NCBI RefSeq assembly: GCF_030440575.1
Contig: NZ_CP047189.1
Coordinates: 248,001 to 312,000, forward strand
From: Corynebacterium ciconiae DSM 44920
GTDB taxonomy: Bacteria; Actinomycetota; Actinomycetes; Mycobacteriales; Mycobacteriaceae
DNA: 64,000 nt
Direction: 5' to 3'
A program made the translations under genes and the position numbers. Positions 36,775 through 46,183 of this stretch are shown one piece after another. The stretch's first letter is position 1. Each line of letters starts with the position of its first letter. Under the pieces are notes generated by a model. That model was not told where the DNA came from. It was given only the letters and a program-made list of their open reading frames with translations, and did no database searches.

Positions 36775-37929
36775 CTAGCCGTGGTAGGCGGCGATGCCCC
36801 AATAGGGAAACACCGCTTTCGAGGTGGCCACCATCGCCTGGCAGCGCTGCCCGCCAATCACCTCGGTGGGGTCTATCCCAGAAAGATCGGCCCAGCTATC
36901 GCCGAGCGTGGTGGAGGTGGGTACCACCCCGTGGCGGTGCACCACGCTATCCCAACCGGCGGGCATGGGGGTGGCCATATCGATGACCACCCCGGCAACA
37001 GCGGCCAGGAGCGACGCCCAAGTTCGTGCCACCGAGTCCCGCTGATAGCCTCCACCGCCCAAGGCCACCCAGCGTCCTTGGGCGTATCGATCAGCCCAGC
37101 GGCGTACTGACCGAGCGGTCATCTCCATGGCGTTAACGGATAACTCCATGTGGGTGAGTGGATCAGCGCGGTGCGGATCGGCCCCGTGCTGGGAGATGAT
37201 GATCTGCGGGCGAAAGCGCTGCAACAGCGGCGGAATGATGCCGTGCACCGCCCGCAACCATTCCTGATCCGAGATGTTCTTCTCCAGCGCCACGTTCACC
37301 GCAGTGCCCAGCGCCTGGGGCCCGCCGATATCTCCGGCGAAGCCCGTACCGGGAAAGAGATACAGCCCAGACTCGTGCACCGAGATCGTGAGCACCCGCG
37401 GATCATCCCAGAACATCTGCTCCACCCCATCGCCGTGGTGGGCATCGACATCCAGATAGGCCACCCGCTGGGCGCCATGCTCCAAGAGCCAATCTATGGC
37501 CGAGGCGGCGTCGTTGAGCATGCAAAACCCAGAGATTCCATTGCGCTGGGCGTGGTGCAATCCGCCGGCGATATTAACCGCCCGTGTGCACTGGCCCTCC
37601 CACACCAGCTGCGCCGCCGTGGTGGAAGCGGCAGCGATATCGAGCGCCACCTCGTGTATCCCAGCGGCGAGAGGATTGTCTTCCGTACCCCACCCATAGC
37701 GAGGATGGGGTACCAGCTGACCGAGCGCTTCGAGATAATCAGGATCGTGGATACGCCGCACCTGGGCGCGGTGCTGAGGTAAAGGAACACAGATATCGAA
37801 GAGCTCCATAATCCCCAGATAGTCCGCCAACTCCAGCGCGAGCCGCACCCGATCGGGGCCCATGGGGTGATCGGGCCCAAAGCTATAGCTCAGCAGGGTG
37901 TCGGAATGCAGTAACACGGGGCGAGACAT
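36775..37929 (-). CDS. acuC: AcuC-type class I histone-deacetylase-fold lysine deacetylase
   Basis: Zn-dependent deacetylase of the arginase/HDAC fold (384 aa). The zinc ligands are D162 and H164 in YLDVDAHHGDGVE and D251 in QHGADPH. The tandem His of the active site is GLHHA (H125-H126), and the GGGGYQRDSVARTW segment supplies the catalytic Tyr. Length and order match AcuC, which deacylates acetyl-CoA synthetase in Bacillus and other bacteria. It lies 6 bp downstream of a GNAT/acyl-CoA-synthetase fusion gene, a probable acetyltransferase, so the two form a writer/eraser pair. It is convergent with the D-2-hydroxyglutarate dehydrogenase-like gene, with only 2 bp between stops. Confidence 0.9.
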   Translation of the reverse strand: MSRPVLLHSDTLLSYSFGPDHPMGPDRVRLALELADYLGIMELFDICVPLPQHRAQVRRIHDPDYLEALGQLVPHPRYGWGTEDNPLAAGIHEVALDIAAASTTAAQLVWEGQCTRAVNIAGGLHHAQRNGISGFCMLNDAASAIDWLLEHGAQRVAYLDVDAHHGDGVEQMFWDDPRVLTISVHESGLYLFPGTGFAGDIGGPQALGTAVNVALEKNISDQEWLRAVHGIIPPLLQRFRPQIIISQHGADPHRADPLTHMELSVNAMEMTARSVRRWADRYAQGRWVALGGGGYQRDSVARTWASLLAAVAGVVIDMATPMPAGWDSVVHRHGVVPTSTTLGDSWADLSGIDPTEVIGGQRCQAMVATSKAVFPYWGIAAYHG

Positions 37930-37935
37930 GGCGGA

Positions 37936-40653
37936 TCACATCGCTCGAACCAGAGGATCACGGTAGGCAGAATGTGGCTGCACCACCACCCGCGCGCCCA
38001 CCACTGCGGCGGCCTGGGGGCTGGCGATCACCGGGGTGAGCTCGATGTCTGCCACGCTCACCAGATCATCTTTGAGCTGCGCGAGCTGCACGATAATGCG
38101 GGTGAGAGCCGAGACATCGGCGGCGACCGTGCCGCGATAGCCCGTCAGTAGCTCCGCGGTGGAAAGCTGCGAGATCATCGCCTGCGCATCCGGCTCGCCC
38201 AGCGGCGGGGTGCGCCAACTGCGATCCTTGTTTAACACGGCTGCGGCGGAGGTCAGACCCACTGAGACCATCGGCCCCACCACGGGGCTTTCGCTTGCGC
38301 GCACACTCACCGCTGTACCGGTGGCCACCGTCGGCTGCACCACCGGGCGCAGTGCTTCTACCGCCTCCTCGGCGCTCTCGGCCAACCCCAGCTCCACTCC
38401 CATCTGGCCGAGCGCGGCCCAAGCGCGAACCAAAGCGCCACGATCGTTGATCGCGCGATGGGTGGTGTTCAACTCGGGGCGTCCGCGCACCTGCGAGGCG
38501 GTGGCCTTGAGCACCACATTCCAGCCGAAGCCCTCCGCAGCCGAGTGTGCCTCATCTACGGTACGCACCGCCTCCCAGCGCACCAGCTCGATGCCATAGC
38601 ATGACAACAACTCCGCGCAGTCCGCATCGCTGATTTCCCCGCCCTCGGGCAGCTCGGCCAGCGCGCGATCAACCACCGCGGCAGCTCGGGCGCGATCGGT
38701 GCACGCCGTATCAGGCTGCTCGTAGTGCTGCCGGGCCTTGATGTCCGCGGCATCCACAATCACCCCGAGCGCCTCGAGGGCGTCGGCGTAGTTACGAAAC
38801 AGCGGCACCCCTTCGGTGGCGGGGCTGTCGGTCTGCTGCGGCAGCGACTCGTGGCAGCCCACCACTGCGGCTAGCAGCGGTACCCGCGGCTCCCCAGCGG
38901 CCACCGCATCGAGCTGCGGTAGCACCGGCGCGATGATCGGCTCGCTGATCTCCACGGGGGCACAAAGTACCGCATCGCAGCCCTCCTCAAGCGCGTGAGC
39001 GCTAGCCTCCACCAGCCCCGCCACCGGATCGCCGCTCACCGTCACGTGGCGTGCCTCAAGCCCGAAACGGGCGGCGGATTGCTTCATCTGCTCGCACAGG
39101 CCCGCGGAATTGGAAATCACCGTGACTCGGCGGCCGGTGGGGGCCGGCTGGCTGGACAGAATACGAGCAATATCGAACATCGTGTCGCGCCGAGACACCA
39201 CCATCGCCCCAGTGCTGCGAATCACCTCGTTCAAGGCGGCGGCTGGAACATCTACAGTGCCAGCCAGGGCCTCAGGGCTGTCCGCACTGGGTAAAGCCGA
39301 GCGCAGCGCCCGCGAGGGGGTGAAGACCACCACGTGCTTGTCCACGGCGAAGCGGCGAAGCAGCCGGAAGAATTTGCGGGGGTTACCGATGGCATCGAGG
39401 CTAAGCAGTGCGATCGAGGTGGCGGCATCGGCGCTCCAGTATTGGATCACGTCATTGCCGGTGACATCCGCAAAAGCCCCAGAGGCGATGAAGGAACTCA
39501 CGCCGATGTTGAGTTCCACCGCCCGCGACAGAGCGAGCGTGGCCACCCCAGCGGATTGGGTGAAAAGACCCACTGGGCCGTGCTGGGGCAGCGGGGCGGG
39601 AGTGGCGTTGAGGCTTACCTCGGGGTCAGTATTGATTAGTCCTAGCGACGCCGGCCCGAGGGCGCGGATGCCGCGGGCACGCGCGGTACTCACCACGTGT
39701 CGGGCTTCATCGGTGCTTAGCGAGGGATTTTCTCCGCGGGCAAGTACCACAATGCCCGTGACCTCCTTGGTGGCGGCAGTGGCCAAGAGCGCGTCGAAAC
39801 TTTCAGGCTCATAGTGTGCCACCACCAGATCGATAGGGCCGGGGATGGCTGAAAGAAGCCTTGCGGCCGAGGGCTGAGGTTGGGCACCTACAGGATCAGG
39901 ATCGTGGAGATTGCCGGTGCTCACATGCACATCGCCGCGGAAGTTCGAGGAAAAGATGCGGCTGATAAACGCCTGCATCCTAGCGGTATCGCCCACCACC
40001 GCCACCGAGCGCGGACGCAGCAATCGCGATATAGCGGCGGCTTCCGACTTATGCTCCCGCTGCAGCATCACTTCCCGGGAGCGCTCGGTGGGATCGATAT
40101 GAAAATCGACGGTGATAAAACCGTCCTCCAGTTCAGGCCGCACCTCGTAGCCGGCGCGTCGAAACACGTGCACCATCGCGCGATTCTGGGTGAGCATCTC
40201 GGCAAAGAAGCGCTGCACCTTATTCTCTCGCCCGATCTGGGCAAGATGCTCCAACAGGATATTGGCCGCGCCTTTGCCCTGGGCGCCGTCTTGAACCAAA
40301 AAAGACACATCCGCCACTCGCTGCGGCAGGAGCTGCTCCACCACGCCATAGTGGGCGGTGGCGATGATCTGCTCACGCACGATGAGTACGAGGGTGACGG
40401 TGTCGTGATGATCCACGTGCACCCACGAGTCCAGATCGCTCTCGCTGAGCTCTGGGTGGGCGCTGAAGAACCGCAGATACTTGGAGGCATCCGAGACCCT
40501 CCGATAAAACTCCACCAACAGCTCTCGGTCGCTATCGCGCACAGCACGCACGGTGGCCACCTGGCCGTCGTAGAGGATCACATCCGCCTCCCATGCGGCG
40601 GTGTTCTCACCGTTCAGGGGCGGCTGGGCTGTGGTTTCGCTGGTAGGGCTCAT
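37936..40653 (-). CDS. GNAT acetyltransferase fused to a degenerate ADP-forming acyl-CoA synthetase (Pat-like)
   Basis: A 905-residue protein. The GNAT domain comes first (about 30-185): SFLVQDGAQGKGAANILLEHL is the acetyl-CoA loop, and MVHVFRRAGYEVR follows. Then come CoA-binding and succinyl-CoA-synthetase-like domains (SVAVVGDTARMQAF; GPVGLFTQSAGVATLAL) and a C-terminal ATP-grasp-like part. The usual GPNCxG motif reads GPASLGLIN and the usual HKSD-type ATP-grasp motif is missing after VVLKATASQVRGR, so the ligase half is probably regulatory, as in Pat. It likely acetylates acyl-CoA synthetases. A -10 box lies 6 nt before ATG 40653, suggesting a leaderless transcript with acuC as second gene. 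Confidence 0.87.
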   Translation of the reverse strand: MSPTSETTAQPPLNGENTAAWEADVILYDGQVATVRAVRDSDRELLVEFYRRVSDASKYLRFFSAHPELSESDLDSWVHVDHHDTVTLVLIVREQIIATAHYGVVEQLLPQRVADVSFLVQDGAQGKGAANILLEHLAQIGRENKVQRFFAEMLTQNRAMVHVFRRAGYEVRPELEDGFITVDFHIDPTERSREVMLQREHKSEAAAISRLLRPRSVAVVGDTARMQAFISRIFSSNFRGDVHVSTGNLHDPDPVGAQPQPSAARLLSAIPGPIDLVVAHYEPESFDALLATAATKEVTGIVVLARGENPSLSTDEARHVVSTARARGIRALGPASLGLINTDPEVSLNATPAPLPQHGPVGLFTQSAGVATLALSRAVELNIGVSSFIASGAFADVTGNDVIQYWSADAATSIALLSLDAIGNPRKFFRLLRRFAVDKHVVVFTPSRALRSALPSADSPEALAGTVDVPAAALNEVIRSTGAMVVSRRDTMFDIARILSSQPAPTGRRVTVISNSAGLCEQMKQSAARFGLEARHVTVSGDPVAGLVEASAHALEEGCDAVLCAPVEISEPIIAPVLPQLDAVAAGEPRVPLLAAVVGCHESLPQQTDSPATEGVPLFRNYADALEALGVIVDAADIKARQHYEQPDTACTDRARAAAVVDRALAELPEGGEISDADCAELLSCYGIELVRWEAVRTVDEAHSAAEGFGWNVVLKATASQVRGRPELNTTHRAINDRGALVRAWAALGQMGVELGLAESAEEAVEALRPVVQPTVATGTAVSVRASESPVVGPMVSVGLTSAAAVLNKDRSWRTPPLGEPDAQAMISQLSTAELLTGYRGTVAADVSALTRIIVQLAQLKDDLVSVADIELTPVIASPQAAAVVGARVVVQPHSAYRDPLVRAM

Positions 40654-40659
40654 AACCTC

Positions 40660-40665
40660 ACTCTA
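40660..40665 (-). promoter_or_regulatory. -10 element (TAGAGT) for the leaderless Pat-like gene
   Basis: On the minus strand TAGAGT ends 6 nt before the ATG, with no Shine-Dalgarno between. Confidence 0.4.
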
Positions 40666-40775
40666 GCGAAGTGAAAGTATCCTGAGTCACACTTCTGGGT
40701 GGCGGGTTCTGTCGGGTTCGCCGTTCGCAGTCGCCCGTCGCCGTCCTCAGTCACCCGCCGCCACCCGCAGCCAAG

Positions 40776-41411
40776 CTAGCGCCGCCGGCGAGGATAGCGC
40801 GGCCGGGCCAAGGCCTTCAGTTGTGGGCCCAGGGCCGGGGTGCAGTCGACGCCTTCACCCTCATGGCTAAGCGTGACGCGCTGCATGCAGGCGGCGAGCA
40901 GCTCGGCGGTGGCGCGCGCATCGGCTAGGGCGGTGTGGGCGGCCGAGTTAGTGATGCCTGCAACCTTCAGCAGGCTGTGGAGGCTCCGCGAGGGCGAGGT
41001 CGGATAGGCGGCCGGGCCCAGCACGCACGTATCCAGGTATTGCCCGCTGTGGGGCTGAAATTCCACACCCAAAGCCGCGTACTCGCGCTGGAGAAAGTAC
41101 AGATCAAAAGGAGCATTGTGGGCAACAAGGACCCTCCCGTGTAGCAGCGCCGCCACCTCTGCAGCCACCTCGTCAAAGCGTGGAGCATCGATCACGTCGG
41201 CCTCGCTAATGCCGTGAATGGGCGTGGTGGGAATGGGCCGAGCCGGCTGTATCAGACTGTCCCACTCCTGCAGCAGATGTCCCTGTGCATCGCTGATGAC
41301 CACCCCGATCTCCACGACGCGGTCACTCGCGCCCAGTCCCGTGGTCTCGAGATCAATCACCGCGAACTCCACCTCGGTGCTTTCGGCCCAGTGGTCACTG
41401 GCGGCGGACAT
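40776..41411 (-). CDS. DEDDh 3'-5' exonuclease (DnaQ/epsilon-like)
   Basis: A 211-residue RNase T/DnaQ-fold exonuclease. Exo I is FAVIDLETTGLG, Exo II is LVAHNAPFDLYFL, and Exo III is SAAHTALADARATAELL, giving the D-E-D-D-h catalytic set. It is a stand-alone protein without BRCT or helicase domains, so it is more likely a proofreading-type or repair exonuclease than the main epsilon subunit. ATG 41411 is chosen because AAAGGAG lies 8 nt upstream; ATG 41417 would be too close. The gene is divergent from rplJ. Confidence 0.88.
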   Translation of the reverse strand: MSAASDHWAESTEVEFAVIDLETTGLGASDRVVEIGVVISDAQGHLLQEWDSLIQPARPIPTTPIHGISEADVIDAPRFDEVAAEVAALLHGRVLVAHNAPFDLYFLQREYAALGVEFQPHSGQYLDTCVLGPAAYPTSPSRSLHSLLKVAGITNSAAHTALADARATAELLAACMQRVTLSHEGEGVDCTPALGPQLKALARPRYPRRRR

Positions 41412-41568
41412 GAGCATCTCTCCTTTGGGATTGGGCGGTGCGCGGGAAGGGCGAACGCATGCGAGTCTAGGCGGGGCCAGGGACCTTGAAAGGTCACCGG
41501 GCGTACGGGTGTGCGAGAGGGGTGGGTGAAGGTGGGCGTCGATAAGCGAGCGCGTGCGCAGAATCTAT

Positions 41569-41598
41569 TTGACTTCACTGCTGGGGCGGGTATAGGTT
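41569..41598 (+). promoter_or_regulatory. Promoter of rplJ-rplL
   Basis: TTGACT (41569-41574) is followed by TATAGG after 16 nt or TAGGTT after 18 nt. A leader of about 250 nt follows. The rpoB promoter has a closely similar GGTATAGG -10 region. Confidence 0.58.
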
Positions 41599-41769
41599 AA
41601 GCAGTCGAAGTTTGAGCGGTTCATCTATCAACATAGATGGGCTGCGGCAAGTTTCACCGAAGACCGTCGGTCATCCGCGCAGTCTGTGCGGATCGAAGGC
41701 GCTGAAGATATTCAGCCGGCCCACGCAGGAGACACTTGGAATCATGCCTTTCAGTAGTGAAAGGGATAT

Positions 41770-41814
41770 GCCCTGTGCTCTTGCACGGGGCTTTCTGCAT
41801 GTGTGGAAAGCCCC
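41770..41814 (+). promoter_or_regulatory. rplJ leader with two mutually exclusive hairpins (L10 leader-like)
   Basis: GCCCTGTGC (41770-41778) pairs with GCACGGGGC (41783-41791). GGGGCTTTC (41787-41795) pairs with GAAAGCCCC (41806-41814). The two stems share GGGGC, so only one can form. This is the position of the L10 autoregulatory leader in other bacteria. Nothing else is recognised in 41418-41568. Confidence 0.55.
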
Positions 41815-41856
41815 GGCGGAAACGACACAAGACATATTGAGGAAGGAGGCGAAGTA

Positions 41857-42372
41857 ATGGCTAACCCGAAGAACGCATCGGATCTTGCGGAGCTCAAGGC
41901 ACGCTTTGAGAACGCAGACTCCATTTTTGTCAGCGAGTACCGCGGCCTGTCCGTGGCTCAGATGACTGAACTGCGTCGTTCGCTCGGCGAGGATGTCCAG
42001 TACTCCGTCGCCAAGAACACCCTGATGAAGCTGGCTCTCAAGGAAGCCGGCGTCGAGGGCCTCGACGATGTTTTCACCGGACCCACCGCCGTTGCCTTCG
42101 TAAAGGGCGAGGCAGTTGACGCTGCCAAGGCGATGAAGAAGTTCGGCGAAGACAACAAGGCTTTCGTCATCAAGGGTGGCTTCATGGACGGTGACGCGCT
42201 CAACGCTGAGCAGGTTGCCGCTATCGCTGACCTGGACAACCGCGAGGTCACCCTCGCGAAGCTGGCCGGCGCCATGAAGGGCAGCTTGGCAAAGGCCGCT
42301 GGCCTGTTCAACGCTCCCGCTTCTCAGGTGGCTCGACTCGCTGTCGCGCTGCAGGAGAAGAAGGAAGACTAA
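41857..42372 (+). CDS. rplJ: 50S ribosomal protein L10
   Basis: L10 (171 aa) anchors L7/L12 dimers in the ribosomal stalk. It shows [22 protein letters not shown] near the N-terminus, [24 protein letters not shown], and a C-terminal helical tail for L12 binding ([16 protein letters not shown]). The ATG at 41857 has AAGGAGG 8 nt upstream; a frame from GTG 41803 runs through the leader and is rejected. Confidence 0.96.
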   Translation: MANPKNASDLAELKARFENADSIFVSEYRGLSVAQMTELRRSLGEDVQYSVAKNTLMKLALKEAGVEGLDDVFTGPTAVAFVKGEAVDAAKAMKKFGEDNKAFVIKGGFMDGDALNAEQVAAIADLDNREVTLAKLAGAMKGSLAKAAGLFNAPASQVARLAVALQEKKED

Positions 42373-42517
42373 CCCTTACCCGCTTTTGTAGCTTGTCGAC
42401 GCCACCTCGGCGCCCGACATACCGCGAAAGTACACACTCACAACACCTAGATTCGCCTCGGCGGCCGCGCACCAGCGCCACCGCTAGGAGGCGGACACTA
42501 CCGAAAGGATTGCCATT

Positions 42518-42901
42518 ATGGCTAAGCTCACCAAGGACGAGCTCATTGAAGCTTTCAAGGAAATGACCCTCATCGAGCTCTCCGAGTTCGTGAAGGAGTT
42601 CGAAGAGGTCTTCGACGTGACCGCTGCTGCTCCGGTTGCTGCCGTTGCTGCTGCTCCGGGCGAGGCCGCTCCGGCCGCTGAGGAGAAGGACGAGTTCGAC
42701 GTCGTTCTCGAGGACGCTGGCGCCAAGAAGATCGGTGTTATTAAGGCTGTCCGCGAGATCGTCTCCGGCCTGGGCCTGAAGGAAGCCAAGGAGCTCGTTG
42801 AGTCCGCTCCGAAGGCCATCATCGAGGGCGCTAACAAGGACGACGCTGAGGCTGCCAAGACCAAGCTCGAGGAAGCTGGCGCTAAGGTCTCCCTCAAGTA
42901 A
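42518..42901 (+). CDS. rplL: 50S ribosomal protein L7/L12
   Basis: L7/L12 (127 aa) recruits translation factors. The N-terminal dimer domain ([27 protein letters not shown]), the Ala/Pro-rich hinge (about 40-58) and the C-terminal domain ([22 protein letters not shown] ... EAGAKVSLK) are all present at normal length. AAAGGA precedes ATG 42518. It lies 145 nt after rplJ and is followed by a strong terminator. Confidence 0.97.
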   Translation: MAKLTKDELIEAFKEMTLIELSEFVKEFEEVFDVTAAAPVAAVAAAPGEAAPAAEEKDEFDVVLEDAGAKKIGVIKAVREIVSGLGLKEAKELVESAPKAIIEGANKDDAEAAKTKLEEAGAKVSLK

Positions 42902-42973
42902 GTCGCAAGTCTCATCCTGCAGCTGCCATCTTCAGATGGCAGCCTAGGGAGAAAGCCTAGGGCTTAAGACACA

Positions 42974-43015
42974 CAACCTCCTCCGCACTGTCGTGCAGAG
43001 GAGGTTGTTTTTTGT
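42974..43015 (+). terminator. Strong rho-independent terminator after rplL
   Basis: CAACCTCCTC (42974-42983) pairs with GAGGAGGTTG (42998-43007), with an inner GCAC/GTGC stem, followed by TTTTTT. A second hairpin, GCTGCCATC/GATGGCAGC, lies at 42922-42943. Confidence 0.92.
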
Positions 43016-43019
43016 ATAT

Positions 43020-44711
43020 CTACGGCGATGCGTGCTCGGGCGCGTGCAGAGTGGCCGTATCGCTGATGAGTGGGGCCGCCAGATTTGGCACGGGCGAGTT
43101 GATGATCTCCAGGGTCTCTGGGGTGGCCTTGAGATACACCTGGTGGAATTGCTCGCCGCCGAGATAGTCCTGCAGGAACGCAGCCAAGGCCGGATCTTGG
43201 GCCGCGGCGGCGCGGGTATGTTCCGGCACCTCGAATGCGGCCATATAATTTCGCGGCACGTCCTGCACCAGCCCCGCTGGGCGCGGGCCGAATTCCCCTT
43301 CAATCGGCAGGGTGCGCATGCTCAACACCGAACCTAAGCGGCCGTCGACGGTGTGCAACACCAGCGGGTAGCTCCGGTCGTCGAGTACCAGCTCCACCGT
43401 TCGTTTCGGTGAGGCATAGGCAAACTCGGTGATGTTGAGCTGGGCGGTGTCGCTGAGCTGCCCGGTATAGGAAAAGGGCGAGGGGGCAGCGAGGGTGTCC
43501 TGCGAGCGATCCTCAGGCGAATTCTCAAGCAGTTCGCCTTTGAGCTCAGCATCGGTGGGCGTGAACTGCCACTCGCTCGCGTGGAGCTGCTTGTGCCAAT
43601 AGCCGGTGCGCCCAGCGTGGCGGCCTTCCACTCGCAACTGACGCTGGGAAGAACCGGCACCGGTGGAGTGGATCGAGATACGGTCGGTGATCTCGCCTGG
43701 AATTTTCGGCTGGTGTGCCCAATCCTCGGCGGGAAGACCAATGGGGGCAGTGGCCTGATCCAGGTGATGGCGCAGCGCATCACCCGCCGCAGGGCGCTCG
43801 TCCTCGCCCCAGGTGTAGCGGAACTGGGCAGGATCCGAGCCGTTGATATCAAAGTCCGACAGGCGGGTGTACATGTCGCCGTAGTCGTTGCTTACAAACA
43901 TCACCGATCCGCCGGCGCTGATACTGCGCACCTGAAAGCGGGAATTCAGCGGGGTGCCCACCTCGTAGGAGTAGTCCCGAGCCAGCCACGGGTCGAGCGT
44001 GTAGATGCGCGAGCCATCCTCGCTCAGACCCACCACCTGGGTCACCTTTGCCAAAGAGATTGGCTGTTGCTTTCCATCGGGGGTCTCGTAGAAACGATCC
44101 GTGTGGGTACCAATCACGCTCAGCGCCCAGCGGCCGGGCTCGGTGGTGGGGGATTGGTGCCCCTTGCCCAGCCACACCGGCCCGCCCCAGGCGCGGATCC
44201 AGCCCCAGCGTTGAGGGCTCGACAGCAGGTTAGACAGGGTGTAGATCCACCCCGCGTCGTCGAGCGCCACCAGGGCGTCCTCGTTCACAGAGATACCCAC
44301 GATCGCGCCCTTGAGGCAGTCCGGGGTGGGCAGCTCGCGCCACACCGGATCGCCCACATGCCGCACGGCAAGCTCTCCCTCGCGCAGCGCCACCTCCACT
44401 TTCTCATTAAAGCCCTGGGTGTTATCGCGCAACACCACCTGCTCTGGCAGCCCCGCAGGATCGGCCACAGGTAGCTGTTCATAGCCCTCGTCGCCGAAAT
44501 CCGGAGGCACAAGCCCTAAAGGAAACTGGCCATAGCCTTGGGTGGGATCGCCCAGATGAGGCACGCAGGTCTTCGGGCCGGCCGAGTGGGGGACGATCGG
44601 CTGCGGACTATCCTCCACGGCGTGCGCCGTGGCGGTGGGCAGCATAGCCAGGGCAGTGACAGTGGCTAGGAGGCGGCGCACCGGCCTAGACGGTGTGATG
44701 GGAGAAAACAT
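43020..44711 (-). CDS. Secreted protein of unknown function
   Basis: A 563-residue exported protein. The signal peptide is RRLLATVTALAMLPTATAHA (cleavage near residue 31). The mature part is rich in repeated beta-strand-like units such as ALVALDDAGWIYTLSNLL, SRIYTLDPWLARDYSYEV and SVMFVSNDYGDMYTRLSDFDI, which suggests a beta-propeller. The C-terminal 200 residues (VELVLDDRSYPLVLHTVDGRLGSV) look like a separate beta domain. Only two Cys lie in the mature part (KTCVP, PDCLK). No catalytic motif is recognised. AAAGGAG precedes ATG 44711. A lipase-like gene is 71 bp upstream on the same strand. Confidence 0.72.
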   Translation of the reverse strand: MFSPITPSRPVRRLLATVTALAMLPTATAHAVEDSPQPIVPHSAGPKTCVPHLGDPTQGYGQFPLGLVPPDFGDEGYEQLPVADPAGLPEQVVLRDNTQGFNEKVEVALREGELAVRHVGDPVWRELPTPDCLKGAIVGISVNEDALVALDDAGWIYTLSNLLSSPQRWGWIRAWGGPVWLGKGHQSPTTEPGRWALSVIGTHTDRFYETPDGKQQPISLAKVTQVVGLSEDGSRIYTLDPWLARDYSYEVGTPLNSRFQVRSISAGGSVMFVSNDYGDMYTRLSDFDINGSDPAQFRYTWGEDERPAAGDALRHHLDQATAPIGLPAEDWAHQPKIPGEITDRISIHSTGAGSSQRQLRVEGRHAGRTGYWHKQLHASEWQFTPTDAELKGELLENSPEDRSQDTLAAPSPFSYTGQLSDTAQLNITEFAYASPKRTVELVLDDRSYPLVLHTVDGRLGSVLSMRTLPIEGEFGPRPAGLVQDVPRNYMAAFEVPEHTRAAAAQDPALAAFLQDYLGGEQFHQVYLKATPETLEIINSPVPNLAAPLISDTATLHAPEHASP

Positions 44712-44782
44712 AGGGGCACGGCTCCTTTCGCGAGAGGTGGTGCTCGGCGGGCAGCTGAGGGGGCCGACGGGGCGCCGATGCG

Positions 44783-45904
44783 CTAGCCGACGTTAGCCCG
44801 CTGCACATTGTGCAGCTCGGAGTCCTGGGCTAGGCCCTCGCCGTTGTAGATGGCTCGGGTGCGCTGGGAATTGGTGAGGACATACTCGCTGAAGGAGAGC
44901 ACAAGCCCGGCGTAGACACTGCGCTCCGGTGCATCCACGAAGGTGCCGTGGAAGGCATTATTTACGGTGGCGCGCCACTTGGGGCCGCGGGCGTTGTTGT
45001 ACAGCATCTCCGAGAGCGGATGCGCCACCAAGGTCTCGTGTTCGGCGAAGAGCACCAGGGCCGGTTTGGTGGTGGGCTCGGAGGCGAGACCGAAATCGGC
45101 GGGGCCAGGGTTCGCGCCGACCACGCCCCGAACGGTGAAGTTTTCATCGCCTACCGCGTGCATGGAGGGGCCGAGGCTCTCAGCCACGCGCATCACGGAA
45201 CCGCCGCCGGCCGAGTGACCCACCAGGATCGTGCGGGAGGTGTCAATCTTGCCCTGTAGCGGGCCGGGCGTGGTGTTGGCGTCGATCGCAGCGGTGGCGG
45301 CCAACTCCACCTGGTGGCCAAACCAGTTCACCCAGGTGTAGCCGATGGCCACCACATAGCCGTGGCTGGCATACAGCTCCGCTTGCCTGGAGAGCATGCC
45401 GGGCTCGGCCACGATGCCTGGAGACAGCACGATCAGCGGGGCCGGGTCGGAGGAGGTGATATCTGCCGGGTAGACCAGCTGCGAGCCGATCGGGGACTCC
45501 GGCCCCGAGGGCCAGGTGCCGTAGCACGGCGGCTCCGAGTTCACGCCATTCTGGTAGCGCAGGGCGGTGTTGTAGAACACGTAGAAAGCATCGGTGCAGT
45601 GGCGTGCCACCGCGGTGGAGGCCACCTCGTGGGGGCCGCGCTCGCCGAAAGTGGAGCGGATGGCACCCGGTGCCTCGTTATAGGGGGCCGTCAGTCGCAG
45701 TCCGGTGAGTCCAGCATCGCGCAGCTGATCGGGCACGAAGGGCGGGGCGATGTCGTGGGGCAGATCCGGCAGGTGCGCAGCGGAGGAGCTCACCTCGGGG
45801 GCGGGCGGCAGCGCCGGGTCGGCCATAGCGTGCTGCGGCAGCAGCAGGGCGGTGGTGGAGAGGAGTGCTACCGCTGCGGTGCGGCGGCGTGATACCAGAG
45901 ACAT
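44783..45904 (-). CDS. Secreted alpha/beta-hydrolase, lipase/esterase-like
   Basis: A 373-residue exported hydrolase. The signal peptide AAVALLSTTALLLPQHAMA is cut near residue 28. The nucleophile elbow is GHSAGGGSVM, preceded by VVAIGYTWVNWFG. The catalytic His is likely in NAFHGTFVD and the acid in the LFAEHETLV region. Two Cys (RHCTDAF and PPCYGTW) could pair outside the cell. It resembles PAF-acetylhydrolase/dienelactone-hydrolase-type lipases. The substrate is unknown. It probably shares an operon with the downstream secreted protein. Confidence 0.8.
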   Translation of the reverse strand: MSLVSRRRTAAVALLSTTALLLPQHAMADPALPPAPEVSSSAAHLPDLPHDIAPPFVPDQLRDAGLTGLRLTAPYNEAPGAIRSTFGERGPHEVASTAVARHCTDAFYVFYNTALRYQNGVNSEPPCYGTWPSGPESPIGSQLVYPADITSSDPAPLIVLSPGIVAEPGMLSRQAELYASHGYVVAIGYTWVNWFGHQVELAATAAIDANTTPGPLQGKIDTSRTILVGHSAGGGSVMRVAESLGPSMHAVGDENFTVRGVVGANPGPADFGLASEPTTKPALVLFAEHETLVAHPLSEMLYNNARGPKWRATVNNAFHGTFVDAPERSVYAGLVLSFSEYVLTNSQRTRAIYNGEGLAQDSELHNVQRANVG

Positions 45905-46078
45905 GAGGCCAGCTTTCTTATATCGCTAAAAACTTGATGAACGCTACACAAGTGAATCTTAAGTGAGCTAAGAAACACGTAAAAGAAATCCGACGCACGC
46001 GTAGGTAGTTTTCACCAAGACGGGGGCGATCCGCCTGTGCGGCAGTTTAGTGCGGGGCCCTAGAGGCTGGAGACGACA

Positions 46079-46112
46079 ATCACCGGCCGTCCCAGCAGGG
46101 ATGGCCGGTGAT
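46079..46112 (-). terminator. Hairpin downstream of the GH1 gene
   Basis: ATCACCGGCC (46079-46088) pairs perfectly with GGCCGGTGAT (46103-46112). On the minus strand it follows the GH1 stop by about 70 nt and leads into TTGTCGTCT. Otherwise 45905-46183 holds only the lipase upstream region. Confidence 0.55.
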
Positions 46113-46183
46113 CAGGGATCACGCCGCGCCGTGGTGGCACCTAGCGGCGAAGGCTGTGGGGCTATGAGCGCGGGTGGTGGTTG

